35,980 bases of DNA. Source: Azophilus sp964572185 (GTDB lineage: Bacteria; Pseudomonadota; Gammaproteobacteria; Pseudomonadales; Azotimanducaceae). Position 1 is the first letter of the stretch. Each line of letters opens with the position of its first letter. The notes beneath the pieces were generated by a model, which saw only the letters and a program-made list of their open reading frames with translations, searched no databases and was not told the origin of the DNA. Location of the stretch: NCBI GenBank assembly GCA_964572185.1, contig CAZNFI010000007.1:1-35980 (forward strand), read 5' to 3'. Shown here piece after piece: positions 9,210 to 16,889 of the stretch. The position numbers and the translations under genes were made by a program.

Positions 9210-9772
9210 TGAACAAGATCTCAATTGGCATTCGATACCGTTTGACCTGGATTGCGATGCTTGCACTGGCGCTTTCGCCACTGGATTATTCCGCTGCGGC
9301 GGAGTCCGGGCTGCTCGGTAGCTGGACCGTCAACATCGAACGCACCCGGGATGTACAGCCCAACAACGCCAACGTGCGCTGGTGGGAAGGCCTGGAGGGC
9401 GACTTCTCAACCTATGTGGTCGTTGGCGGCGTCGGCGTACCGGTCGGCGGCGGTGCCAAGGTCGAGGGCGACGCCGGCATCCCCAACCCGGAGATGCTGC
9501 GCTGTCAGAGTTTCACCGTCGCCACCAACGAGCACGGCCTGGTACTCACCTACCACGGCGTCGGGGAAGAGAAGATCCGCCCGGGCGCCTATCGCGGTCT
9601 GCACAGCGCCTGGTCATCGAAAAAACTGACCACGAACTATGAATCCACCTCGCGCAAGGTCGACCGAACGCTGGAAATCCAGCGGGACGGCAGCCTGCTG
9701 ATGTCGGTGATCATCAACCCCCGCAAGGGCAAGACGCGCCGCTTCAAACGCGTATTCGACCGCAGCAGTTGA
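9209..9772 (+). CDS. exported protein of unknown function
   Basis: A 187-residue protein from the ATG at 9209 (a GTG at 9194 would add five residues). The N-terminal signal peptide has basic residues, then LTWIAMLALALSPL and a likely cleavage near AAAES. The mature part begins LLGSWTVNIERT, the way small secreted beta-sheet proteins often begin. It contains VVVGGVGVPVGGG, a single Cys (LRCQSF), then a basic C-terminus (RKGKTRRFKRVF). I do not recognise a family. The TGATG overlap with the preceding small ORF and the upstream TonB receptor suggest a shared envelope role, but nothing in the sequence proves it. Confidence 0.75.
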   Translation: MNKISIGIRYRLTWIAMLALALSPLDYSAAAESGLLGSWTVNIERTRDVQPNNANVRWWEGLEGDFSTYVVVGGVGVPVGGGAKVEGDAGIPNPEMLRCQSFTVATNEHGLVLTYHGVGEEKIRPGAYRGLHSAWSSKKLTTNYESTSRKVDRTLEIQRDGSLLMSVIINPRKGKTRRFKRVFDRSS

Positions 9773-9841
9773 TTACCTCGTCCCAGGGATTTGCCGCACC
9801 TGCCTGTCCAGGGCGGGCGCCGCCGCAAGCGGTGGAGCCAT

Positions 9842-11398
9842 TCAGTAGGTGTAACTGGCCTGCAGTCCCAACGGCAACCCGGTGGCCCAGTAGGCGAGCA
9901 GGAACAGCGTCCAGACCACCAGGAACGTCACCGAGTAAGGCAGCATCATCGACAGCACCGTGCCGATGCCGGAGTCTTTCACGTAGCGCTGGCAGAACAC
10001 CACCACCAGCGGGAAATAGGGCATCAGCGGCGTGATGATGTTGGTGGAGGAGTCGCCCACCCGATAGGCCGCCTGGGTCAGGTCCGGCGACAGGCCGAGC
10101 TGCATCAGCATCGGCACCAGGATCGGCGCCAGCAGCGCCCATTTTGCCGAGGCGGAACCGACGAACAGGTTTACCACCCCGGTGATCAGGACGACGCCTA
10201 CCACGGTGATGAACGCCGGCAGCGCGGCGGCTTTCAACAGCGCCGCGCCCTCCAGGGCCAGCAGCGCCCCGAGATTGGAACGCCCGAACTCGGCAATGAA
10301 CAGCGATGCGAAGAAAGCCATGACCAGGTAATACGCCAGCCCGCTCATCGCCTGGGTCATGCCGGCGATCACGTCCCGATGGCTGGAAATGGTTTTCGCG
10401 GCGTAGCCGAAAACGATGCCCGGCAGAATGAAAATGATGAAGATGAGCGGCACGATGCTTCGCATCAACGGTGCCGAGCCCACCGTCAGCAGCCCGTCCG
10501 GCGACCGCCAGGCCGAGCCTTGGGGAAGCATGCTGGCGAACAGGGCAGCGAGCGCCAGCGCCATGACCGCCAGTGCCGCTTTCAGACCCCGGCGCTCGGC
10601 CGCGGTGAGCGGTTCGAGCCTGGGTGCTTCCGCCAGGTCGCCGTCCAGTGCGGTCCCCGACAGCCGCGGTTCGACGATGCGGTCGGTCAGGTACCAGCCC
10701 AGCCCCACGATCAACAGCGTGGAGGCCGATGTGAAGAACCAGTTGTTCAATGGGTTCAACACGATGTCCGGATCGATGATCTGCGCACCCGCCTGGGTGA
10801 TTCCCTGCAGCAGCGGGTCGAGTGCCGAGGGCACGAAATTGGCGCTGAAGCCCCCGGAAACGCCGGCAAAGGCGGCGGCGATGCCCGCCAGCGGGTGCCG
10901 CCCGGCGGCCTGAAAGACAACCGCGCCCAGGGGTATCACCAGCACATAGCCAGCATCGACGGCGCTGTGGCTGACGATGGCTATCAGCAGCAGCATGGGC
11001 GTGACGATGGCCCTGGACGTCACGTTCATCAGCGCCTTCAACCCGGTTCGAATGAAGCCCGTATGGTCGGCGACACCGATGCCGAGCATGGCCAGCAGCA
11101 CCACGCCGAGCGGATGAAAGCCGACGAAGGTGGCCACCATCTGCGACAGGAACTGGGCAAGCTGGCCGGGCGTGGCGAGATTCTGAATCTCCAGCGGCGC
11201 GCCAGTGCGTGGATCGATGTGGGAATAGCTGAACTGGGCCAGCATGGCGGAGAAAACCCACACGGCGATCAGCAGCAGCAGGAACAACACCGCCGGGTCG
11301 GGCAGCTTGTTGCCCAGCACCTCCACCCGGTCCAGAGCCCGCAACAGCCGCGTCGAACGCCGCGCGCCGTTATCGTTGCCCGATTCCCCCACGATCAC
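9842..11398 (-). CDS. AbgT-family transporter
   Basis: Inner-membrane transporter of 518 residues with a dozen or so hydrophobic segments. Diagnostic AbgT-family segments are GFHPLGVVLLAMLGIGVAD, SHSAVDAGYVLVIPLGA and GVSGGFSANF. Characterised members import p-aminobenzoyl-glutamate (AbgT) or export sulfonamides and PABA (MtrF, YdaH); the sequence alone does not decide between them. A GAGGCGGG sequence precedes the ATG. On the minus strand a TATGAT (bases 11425-11430) is a candidate -10. No AbgA/AbgB amidohydrolase genes are adjacent, which weakens a folate-scavenging assignment. It is divergent from the ribosome-rescue gene. Confidence 0.9.
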   Translation of the reverse strand: MIVGESGNDNGARRSTRLLRALDRVEVLGNKLPDPAVLFLLLLIAVWVFSAMLAQFSYSHIDPRTGAPLEIQNLATPGQLAQFLSQMVATFVGFHPLGVVLLAMLGIGVADHTGFIRTGLKALMNVTSRAIVTPMLLLIAIVSHSAVDAGYVLVIPLGAVVFQAAGRHPLAGIAAAFAGVSGGFSANFVPSALDPLLQGITQAGAQIIDPDIVLNPLNNWFFTSASTLLIVGLGWYLTDRIVEPRLSGTALDGDLAEAPRLEPLTAAERRGLKAALAVMALALAALFASMLPQGSAWRSPDGLLTVGSAPLMRSIVPLIFIIFILPGIVFGYAAKTISSHRDVIAGMTQAMSGLAYYLVMAFFASLFIAEFGRSNLGALLALEGAALLKAAALPAFITVVGVVLITGVVNLFVGSASAKWALLAPILVPMLMQLGLSPDLTQAAYRVGDSSTNIITPLMPYFPLVVVFCQRYVKDSGIGTVLSMMLPYSVTFLVVWTLFLLAYWATGLPLGLQASYTY

Positions 11399-11581
11399 CC
11401 CGCCTCGACTCTGCGTGATTGGCTATCATAGCGACTGCAACACAGGAGCGGGCGTTGTCGAGTCCGGCACGCCACCCGGCAACGCCCGGCAAGGTCGGTA
11501 CCGGTGCATCCGGTGCCCGAATCAACGGGATGGCGGGCGTTGCAGACCCGGTAAAGACTCAATCATTCGCCACAGCCGAAC

Positions 11582-11983
11582 ATGCAGAAGATTCCGGACG
11601 AAGCCCTGAACTTTCAGTTTGTGCGCGCCGGCGGCCCCGGCGGACAGCACGTCAACAAGACGTCCAGCGCGGTGCAACTGCGCTTGAACCTCGACCGGGC
11701 AGGCCTGCCGGAGCCGGTCCGCGAGCGGCTGGTGCGCCTGGCAGGCCGGCGCGCCAACCGTTCCGGCGAGATCGTCATCACCGCCAACCGTTTCCGCTCA
11801 CAGCCGCAGAACCGCAAGGATGCCCTGACGCGCCTCGACGACCTCCTGGCACGGGCCTGGCGACACCCCAAACAGCGAATACCAACCCGGCCGACCACGG
11901 CATCGAGGGCGCGGCGCCTGACCGGAAAGACACTGCACGCCAGAAAAAAGCTGCTACGCAAGCCACCGCCGTACGACGGCTGA
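11582..11983 (+). CDS. arfB: ArfB-type peptidyl-tRNA hydrolase (ribosome rescue)
   Basis: A 133-residue release-factor-like protein that should hydrolyse peptidyl-tRNA on ribosomes stalled without a stop codon. The GGQ catalytic loop reads GGPGGQHVNKTSS (G20-G21-Q22), followed by the family segments RSGEIVITANRFRSQ and NRKDAL. The C-terminal tail is rich in Arg/Lys (RPTTASRARRLTGK), which in ArfB inserts into the empty mRNA channel. It has no codon-recognition domain, unlike RF1/RF2. The N-terminus is several residues shorter than E. coli YaeJ, but an in-frame TAA upstream with no intervening start excludes a longer form. No clear ribosome-binding site is seen. Confidence 0.9.
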   Translation: MQKIPDEALNFQFVRAGGPGGQHVNKTSSAVQLRLNLDRAGLPEPVRERLVRLAGRRANRSGEIVITANRFRSQPQNRKDALTRLDDLLARAWRHPKQRIPTRPTTASRARRLTGKTLHARKKLLRKPPPYDG

Positions 11984-11995
11984 GCCACAATCCCA

Positions 11996-12040
11996 CTCGG
12001 TGTCCGCAAAAACCACCTCGCCAGACATTTTGTCCCATGC
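11996..12040. repeat. dispersed ~45-bp repeat, copy 1
   Basis: Contains CGCAAAAACCAC, then TCGC, AGAC, TTGT and CCATGC in order. The same string of blocks recurs at 14871-14914 in the same orientation, with about 30 of 36 core bases identical and one gap. It lies between two convergent genes, so it is not explained by shared coding. Confidence 0.55.
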
Positions 12041-12079
12041 GGGCAGGCGCGACTTCAGCCCACCTCGAAACCCTGGAAC

Positions 12080-13222
12080 TCAGCCGTCATCCTCCATCAA
12101 TCCGGCCAGCCGCTCGGATGCCTCGGCGAAATCTTCCATGAACTGATACACCACCTGCCGCGCCGACTGCACATGGTTCATCAGGCCTACCGCCTGCCCG
12201 ACGAAATAGGTGGTGAGCTGCCGGGCGCCGGCATGGCCGGAGTCGGCGAGCTTGGCAATCCTGGACAGCGCCGGTTCGCTGACCATGCCCTGCAGCGGCA
12301 TGGGCAACGGCTCCGGCGCCTCCTCGGCATGCCAGGCATCGGTCCATGCCGAACGGAGCTGCCGCGTGTATTTGCCGGTACGGCTCCTCGAGCGCACCGT
12401 CTGACGCGAATTGGCCGCCAGAAATTTCTCCTTGACCGCCGGCGCCGTCTCCGCTTCCGCCGTGGTCAGCCACACCGACCCGGTCCAGGCGCCGTGCGCG
12501 CCCATGGCCATGACCGCCGCCATCTGCCGGCCCGTGGCGATGCCGCCGGCGGCCAGTACCGGAATCTCCCCATAGGGTTGCAGTGCCTGCAGCACTTCCG
12601 GGATCAACACCAGGGTGGAAACCTCGCCACAGTGGCCGCCGGCCTCGGTACCCGATACGACGAGAATGTCCACGCCGGCCTCCGCGTGCTTGACGGCATG
12701 TTCCCGGGCGCCGGTCAGTGCCGCCACCGGCACGCCTTCACGCTTGCCGCGCTCGAGCATGAACGGCGGCGGTACCCCGAGGGCGTTGGCGATCAGCTTG
12801 ATCGGATGCGTGAAGGCGCAGTCGAGCAGTTCGGCGGCGCCTTTCTCGCGCATGCTGTCGCCCGTTCGGTCGCGCGCGCTGAAGTCGTAGACATCCGTGG
12901 TGTCGATGTCGAACCGTGCCAGCAGGTTGCGCACATATTCCTTGTGCTCGGGAGGAATGCGCGCCTCGATTTCCTGGATGGAGAGCGATTCCTCCTTGCT
13001 GTCCATGCTGGTGGGCACGATCAGGTCGAGCCCGTAGGGCCTGCCGTTGACCTGCTCGTCGATCCAGGACAACTCGATATCGAGCGTCTCCGGCGTATGG
13101 CTAACCCCGCCGAGCACGCCGAATCCGCCGGCATTGGTCACCGCCGCGACCACGTCCCGGCAATGGCTGAAGGCAAACAGCGGGAATTCGCAGCCCACCA
13201 TGTCGCAGACAATTGATTTCAT
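12080..13222 (-). CDS. nitronate monooxygenase family flavoenzyme
   Basis: FMN-dependent TIM-barrel enzyme of 380 residues from the nitronate monooxygenase (2-nitropropane dioxygenase) family, which oxidises alkyl nitronates. Seen directly: an N-terminal barrel strand with AVTNAGGFGVLGG, the flavin/active-site motif SGTEAGGHCG, and the phosphate-binding stretch AAGGIATGRQMAAVMAMGA followed by GSVWL. GAGGGA precedes the ATG at good spacing. The family is broad and many members act on unknown substrates. Next to an SDR and a TcuA-like flavoprotein, a role in catabolism or detoxification is plausible but inferred. Confidence 0.88.
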   Translation of the reverse strand: MKSIVCDMVGCEFPLFAFSHCRDVVAAVTNAGGFGVLGGVSHTPETLDIELSWIDEQVNGRPYGLDLIVPTSMDSKEESLSIQEIEARIPPEHKEYVRNLLARFDIDTTDVYDFSARDRTGDSMREKGAAELLDCAFTHPIKLIANALGVPPPFMLERGKREGVPVAALTGAREHAVKHAEAGVDILVVSGTEAGGHCGEVSTLVLIPEVLQALQPYGEIPVLAAGGIATGRQMAAVMAMGAHGAWTGSVWLTTAEAETAPAVKEKFLAANSRQTVRSRSRTGKYTRQLRSAWTDAWHAEEAPEPLPMPLQGMVSEPALSRIAKLADSGHAGARQLTTYFVGQAVGLMNHVQSARQVVYQFMEDFAEASERLAGLMEDDG

Positions 13223-13519
13223 ATCGCTTCCCTCAAGGTCTCCTGTTCGCGGATCAGGTTGTCGAATGAGTCAGGTTCGCACCCGTTGACTGATGCTTCG
13301 TCGGGCCGGGGCATCGCCCCGTCAACCCTCTTGTTCGTGGACCCGGTGGTCAGACCAGACGACTTCGCTCCTGCTCATTGCCATCACGTCGGGATGTGGT
13401 TCCGCACCCCCCTGGTTTCTTCGGGCAACTTTATCACGCGTATCCGCAATGAGCGGCGAGGCGATCATCGCCCGCTGCGGAGGCGCGCATTGAGCGCGCC
13501 AGGAAACCGGCCGGGGCCG
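13223..13519. other. 297-bp intergenic region
   Basis: Lies between the nitronate monooxygenase start and the SDR stop, both minus strand. It should hold the monooxygenase promoter, though no convincing -35/-10 pair was seen. Bases 13302-13322 match 33881-33901 at 20 of 21 positions. No gene was recognised; plus-strand frames here run into the SDR gene in antisense. Confidence 0.5.
13302..13322. repeat. 21-bp repeat, copy 1, with GGGGC/GCCCC dyad
   Basis: The core GGGGCATCGCCCCGT can fold as a short GC hairpin around ATC. The second copy is at 33881-33901 in the same orientation with one mismatch. It may be the remnant of a larger dispersed element or a binding site. Confidence 0.4.
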
Positions 13520-14302
13520 CTATCGCCACATGAACATGCCGCCGCAGACAGTCAGTGCCTGGCCGGTCATGTGGCCGCTGGCATCCGAGGCGAGAAACAC
13601 GGCGACGCCTTTCAGGTCGTCCGCTTCACCGATGCGGCGCAGCGGCGTGCCGGCGATCACGCCGCGCGCGGCCTCTTCGGTTTCCCACAGCACGCGGGCG
13701 AAATCGGTCTTGATGGTGCCGGGGCAGATGGCATTCACGCGGATGCCCTTGGGACCCAGTTCCAGGGCCAGATTGCGCATCAGCCCCAGGTCGGCGATCT
13801 TGGAGATACCGTAGGTGCCGAGCACATCGGAGGCCGCGAATGCCCCCGTGCTCGAGGTGATGATGATGGAACCGGCGCCTTTCTCGGCCATGTCCGGCGC
13901 CACCATCTGGCAAAGCCAGTGGTTGGAGCGCACGTTGGAGCCCAGGATCTTGTCGAAGGCCCAGTCGGGTATGTCGGACATGGAGCCGTAGAACGGGTTG
14001 ATGCCTGCGTTGCAGACCAGGATGTCGATGGGCCCCAATTGGTCGTGCGTCACCTGCACCAGGTTTTCCAGTTGATCCTTGTGGCCGATGTTGCATGACA
14101 CGGCGGTCGCCGTGCCGGCGCCGCAGCGCTCGTTGATGCCGGCGGCCGCCTGCTCGCACTGATCGAGCTTGCGGCTGGAAATCACCACCCGGGCGCCGTG
14201 CTCGGCGAGCGCCTCGGCCATGGCCAGGCCCATGCCCTTCGAGGCGCCGGTTAGCAGCGCCACTTTGCCGGTCAGGTCGAAAAGACTGGTTGTAATAGCC
14301 AC
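13520..14302 (-). CDS. SDR-family NAD(P)-dependent oxidoreductase
   Basis: Classical short-chain dehydrogenase/reductase of 260 residues. It shows the cofactor motif TGASKGMG (18-25), NAG (98-100), a catalytic Ser at about 150-151 and YGISK (Y164, K168). It should interconvert an alcohol or 3-hydroxyacyl group with the ketone; the substrate is not predictable. The start is GTG (MAITTSLFDLTGK), with AAGGAGA seven bases upstream. The frame stays open far upstream, but that part is the preceding membrane-protein gene read out of frame. It follows the MAPEG-like gene by 23 bp and is probably in its operon, behind the TATAAT at 14787-14792. Confidence 0.92.
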   Translation of the reverse strand: MAITTSLFDLTGKVALLTGASKGMGLAMAEALAEHGARVVISSRKLDQCEQAAAGINERCGAGTATAVSCNIGHKDQLENLVQVTHDQLGPIDILVCNAGINPFYGSMSDIPDWAFDKILGSNVRSNHWLCQMVAPDMAEKGAGSIIITSSTGAFAASDVLGTYGISKIADLGLMRNLALELGPKGIRVNAICPGTIKTDFARVLWETEEAARGVIAGTPLRRIGEADDLKGVAVFLASDASGHMTGQALTVCGGMFMWR

Positions 14303-14325
14303 CGATAGGTCTCCTTGGAATGTTG

Positions 14326-14667
14326 TCAGGCAGCCTGTATGGCCAGGAAGAATAGCCAGGCGGTCATGGCCAGGCTGGCCAATGTGGATGTCAGGATCAG
14401 GGGTGCAATGCCGCTGAATGAAAACAGCCAGTGCATCAGGGCGGCGGCCACCCACAGCGGTGCGGCCAGCGACCAGTCGCCGGCCGGGTCCACGCCGCCG
14501 GCCAGGGCAGCCATGTTGGCGGTCGCAAACAGAATCAGTGACTCCCAGGCGTTGAGCGGCGAGGCGCGGCGGTCGGCTGCGGGCGGCTCGCCGCGCAGGG
14601 CCTGCACGGCGCTCCAGATGCAGGCCAGTGCGCCGCCCAGCACCAGGCAGACGACCTGGGTAATCAC
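14326..14667 (-). CDS. MAPEG-like small membrane protein
   Basis: A 113-residue protein with about four transmembrane segments. After helix 1 (VVCLVLGGALACIWSAV) comes a loop ending RRASPLNAWESLILF, which resembles the conserved R..N..E(N/S)L.LF motif of MAPEG proteins (microsomal glutathione S-transferase/eicosanoid family). The remaining helices also fit. The start is GTG overlapping the stop of a small upstream frame (GTGA) and has no ribosome-binding site of its own, so coupling is likely. Function is unknown; bacterial members are largely uncharacterised. Co-transcription with the SDR is likely. Confidence 0.65.
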   Translation of the reverse strand: MITQVVCLVLGGALACIWSAVQALRGEPPAADRRASPLNAWESLILFATANMAALAGGVDPAGDWSLAAPLWVAAALMHWLFSFSGIAPLILTSTLASLAMTAWLFFLAIQAA

Positions 14668-14741
14668 GTTGCGTCCGCAGTGGCGATGGCGGCACGGACG
14701 ACGGCCGCCAGGGCATCGAATTGCGGTTGCTGGCGAGGCAT
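14664..14741 (-). CDS. possible 25-residue leader ORF
   Basis: Begins MPRQQPQFDALAAVV after an AAGGGGAAGACAGG stretch that makes a good ribosome-binding site, and ends in a GTGA overlap with the MAPEG-like gene. The position suggests a short leader that delivers ribosomes to a gene with no site of its own. The same frame is open back to 14924, where an ATG overlaps the stop of the TcuA-like gene (ATGA), which would make an 86-residue protein. That longer version contains a dispersed repeat and a TATAAT, so I favour the short form. No family was recognised. Confidence 0.35.
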   Translation of the reverse strand: MPRQQPQFDALAAVVRAAIATADAT

Positions 14742-14786
14742 CCTGTCTTCCCCTTGGAGCGGCGCATGGTAGAGCCGCAATCCGCC

Positions 14787-14792
14787 ATTATA
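14787..14792 (-). promoter_or_regulatory. TATAAT -10 box for the MAPEG/SDR operon
   Basis: A perfect TATAAT on the minus strand in GC-rich surroundings, about 45 bp before the 25-residue ORF and its ribosome-binding site. No good TTGACA lies 16-18 bp upstream, so an activator may be needed. It suggests that the MAPEG-like and SDR genes have their own promoter apart from the TcuA-like gene. Confidence 0.45.
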
Positions 14793-14870
14793 CTTTGACA
14801 AACATCCGGTTGGCGGTAACGACTGGGCCGTTTCGGGTCTCATGGGCAGCCATTTCACGGCCTGCGCCCG

Positions 14871-14914
14871 CTCACTGCGCGCAAAAACCACGTCGCAAGA
14901 CGCTTGTTCCATGC
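14871..14914. repeat. dispersed ~45-bp repeat, copy 2
   Basis: Same ordered blocks as 11996-12040: CGCAAAAACCAC, TCGC, AGAC, TTGT, CCATGC. It lies just downstream of the TcuA-like gene (reading minus) and upstream of the TATAAT at 14787. Two copies 2.9 kb apart, both beside gene ends, suggest a repeat family or an RNA element. Confidence 0.55.
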
Positions 14915-14920
14915 CAGCCT

Positions 14921-16381
14921 TCATGCCGCGCCTCCGGCCGCCCCGCGACCCGCTGTACGCCCTATCACCGCTCCGGATGTCAGTCCGGTACCACCAGGGT
15001 AGTTGAAATAAAACAGGCCGCCGACCAGTTCTCCGGCGGCGTAAAGGCCGGGGATGGGCAAGCCGTGGTCACCGATGACTCTGGCCTCGCTGTCCACGTG
15101 CAACCCGCCGAAGGTGAAGGTGATGCCACAGGTGACGCCGTATGCCTCGAACGGAGGCGTATCCAGCCGGTTGGCCCAGTTGGACTTCGCCGGGTCGATG
15201 CCGCGCGTGCCACGACCGTCCTTGACGGCGGGATCGAATGGCGTGGCGACATCGACGGCGAGGTTGAATGCCCGCATGGTGTCGAGCGCCTGCGCGGCAT
15301 CGACGCCCTCGAGCTTGCCGGCCAGTGCCTCCAGGCTGTCTGCCGAGACCCTGGTTACGCGCCTGATGCGATATTCGTCGCGCAATAGAGGCGCAACCCT
15401 GGCATCGAACACCTGCCAGGCGAACTGGCCCGGCTGCCTGAGAATCTCGCCGCCGTAGCGGGCATAGGTGTAGTTGCGGAAGTCGGCGCCCTCGTCCACG
15501 AAGCGCCTTCCTTCGGCATTGAGCATGATGCCCAGGGGATAGGAGTGCTTCTGGAAATTGTCGCCGATGTCGAGATCGCCGAACTCGGGCGCATGCCTGT
15601 CCCAGGCCACCGCGTGGCAGCCGGACCAGTTGCCGCGGCTGGCCGCGCCGGCCTCGAGCGCCATGCGGATGCCGTCGCCGGTATTGAAGCGCGTGCCCCG
15701 CACCTTGGCGAGTTCCCAGCCCGGCCCGAGGTATTGCGCGCGCCAGGCGGCGTTCGACTCGAAGCCCCCGCAGGCCAGCACCACGGCATCGGCGGCAATC
15801 GTCCGGTCGGCTGTGCGCACCCCCCGGATGCCGCCAGCGGCCGCGGCAAGTCCCTCGGCGCGCGCCCCGTAACGAATCTCGACGCCCATGCTTTCGGCGA
15901 TGCCGGTCAGGCTGTCCACCAGGCCCGGTCCGCCGCCCCAGGCCTCGATGGTGAGCCCGCCCCAGAACCGTACGCGTCCATCGGTCTCGAAGGACTGCCG
16001 GCCGTACATGGGCAGGAAGCGCACGCCGTGGCCAGCCATCCATTGCAGCGTGTCCAGGCTTTCGTCGATGACCTTGCCGGCAAGCTCCGGGTCGGTCCGG
16101 AATTCGGTGATGCGGCCCATGTCGTCGTAGAACGCCTCGCGGGGATAGGCGCCGAAGTCGGTACGGGACAGTTCCTGCGCGGTCAGGCCGGGTATCAGGG
16201 TGCGGATGTCCTGGTTTCCCCGGTAGGCGACGCGCATGCCGCCGGCGGTGAACCGGGAATTGCCGCCGCGCAGATCGAACGGAGCCCGCTCGAGCACGAG
16301 CACCTGCGCGCCCTGCTCGCGGGCGCTGATGGCGGCGCACAGTGCCGCATTGCCCCCGCCAACGACAACCACCCGCGTCAT
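14921..16381 (-). CDS. FAD-dependent dehydrogenase, TcuA (tricarballylate dehydrogenase)-like
   Basis: Flavoprotein of 486 residues from the fumarate reductase/succinate dehydrogenase flavoprotein superfamily. The FAD-binding motif VVVVGGGNAALCAA is at the extreme N-terminus (residues 4-17), followed by ERAPFDLRGGNSRFTAGG, which closely matches TcuA proteins. The C-terminus carries the superfamily segments TFGGLHVDSEARV, PGLYAAGELVGG and NYPGGTGLTSG. TcuA oxidises tricarballylate to cis-aconitate. The usual partner TcuB (electron transfer) and transporter TcuC are not adjacent, so the substrate here may differ. It is divergent from a small split-barrel protein. Confidence 0.82.
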   Translation of the reverse strand: MTRVVVVGGGNAALCAAISAREQGAQVLVLERAPFDLRGGNSRFTAGGMRVAYRGNQDIRTLIPGLTAQELSRTDFGAYPREAFYDDMGRITEFRTDPELAGKVIDESLDTLQWMAGHGVRFLPMYGRQSFETDGRVRFWGGLTIEAWGGGPGLVDSLTGIAESMGVEIRYGARAEGLAAAAGGIRGVRTADRTIAADAVVLACGGFESNAAWRAQYLGPGWELAKVRGTRFNTGDGIRMALEAGAASRGNWSGCHAVAWDRHAPEFGDLDIGDNFQKHSYPLGIMLNAEGRRFVDEGADFRNYTYARYGGEILRQPGQFAWQVFDARVAPLLRDEYRIRRVTRVSADSLEALAGKLEGVDAAQALDTMRAFNLAVDVATPFDPAVKDGRGTRGIDPAKSNWANRLDTPPFEAYGVTCGITFTFGGLHVDSEARVIGDHGLPIPGLYAAGELVGGLFYFNYPGGTGLTSGAVIGRTAGRGAAGGAA

Positions 16382-16465
16382 GCGGTCGCGCGCCTGAGGC
16401 GTGCTGCGCCCGCCGGGAAGTTTGCATTATGATGGATGAATGTTGGAGCCGTGTCGGGAAGCGCC

Positions 16466-16873
16466 ATGCAGGCCATAAAGATCATCGTGATTGTGCTGGG
16501 AGTCTATGTGGGGGTGGTTGCGCTATTCGAATCCCTGATCGGGTATTTTCAACCAGCCTCTGCGCATACCGTGACCATCACCACCTTCGATGCCGACGGC
16601 TCCTCCCACGACCGGGTGTTGTCCGGCCTCGAAAGCGGCGGGCAATTCTACGTCGCCGTCAACCACTGGCCGCGGGCCTGGTATCGGCGGCTGCTCGACA
16701 ACCCGGCGGTGCGCATCACCCGCGGCGATCAGACCGAGGATCACCTCGCGGTCAAGGTCTCGGGCGCGGAAGCATCGCGCGTGGAGAGCGAGCATCCGAG
16801 AGGGCTGGTCGGCAGCCTGCTGATGGGCTTTGCGCCCCGTTATTTCATCAGGCTGGACCCGGTCGCCGACTGA
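16466..16873 (+). CDS. membrane-anchored nitroreductase/Ddn-like split-barrel protein
   Basis: A 135-residue protein from the ATG at 16466, which has GGGAAG just upstream (an ATG at 16436 would add ten residues). An N-terminal transmembrane helix (IIVIVLGVYVGVVALF) precedes a domain with GQFYVAVNHWPRAWYRRLLDNPAVRI, which resembles the conserved HPAWY..L..NP segment of the deazaflavin-dependent nitroreductase family (PF04075 type). Such proteins bind F420 or flavins. Divergence from the TcuA-like flavoprotein suggests, but does not prove, a redox link. The family assignment is from a single motif region and is moderate. Confidence 0.6.
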   Translation: MQAIKIIVIVLGVYVGVVALFESLIGYFQPASAHTVTITTFDADGSSHDRVLSGLESGGQFYVAVNHWPRAWYRRLLDNPAVRITRGDQTEDHLAVKVSGAEASRVESEHPRGLVGSLLMGFAPRYFIRLDPVAD

Positions 16874-16889
16874 GCGCCGCTGCAAGCCG

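Noticed and set aside
9791..11431. 546-residue plus-strand frame rich in Gln/His/Arg
   Set aside because: Antisense to the AbgT-family transporter, whose transmembrane and family motifs are clear.
13259..14098. 279-residue plus-strand frame starting in the intergenic region
   Set aside because: Most of it is antisense to the SDR gene, and the intergenic part shows no domain.
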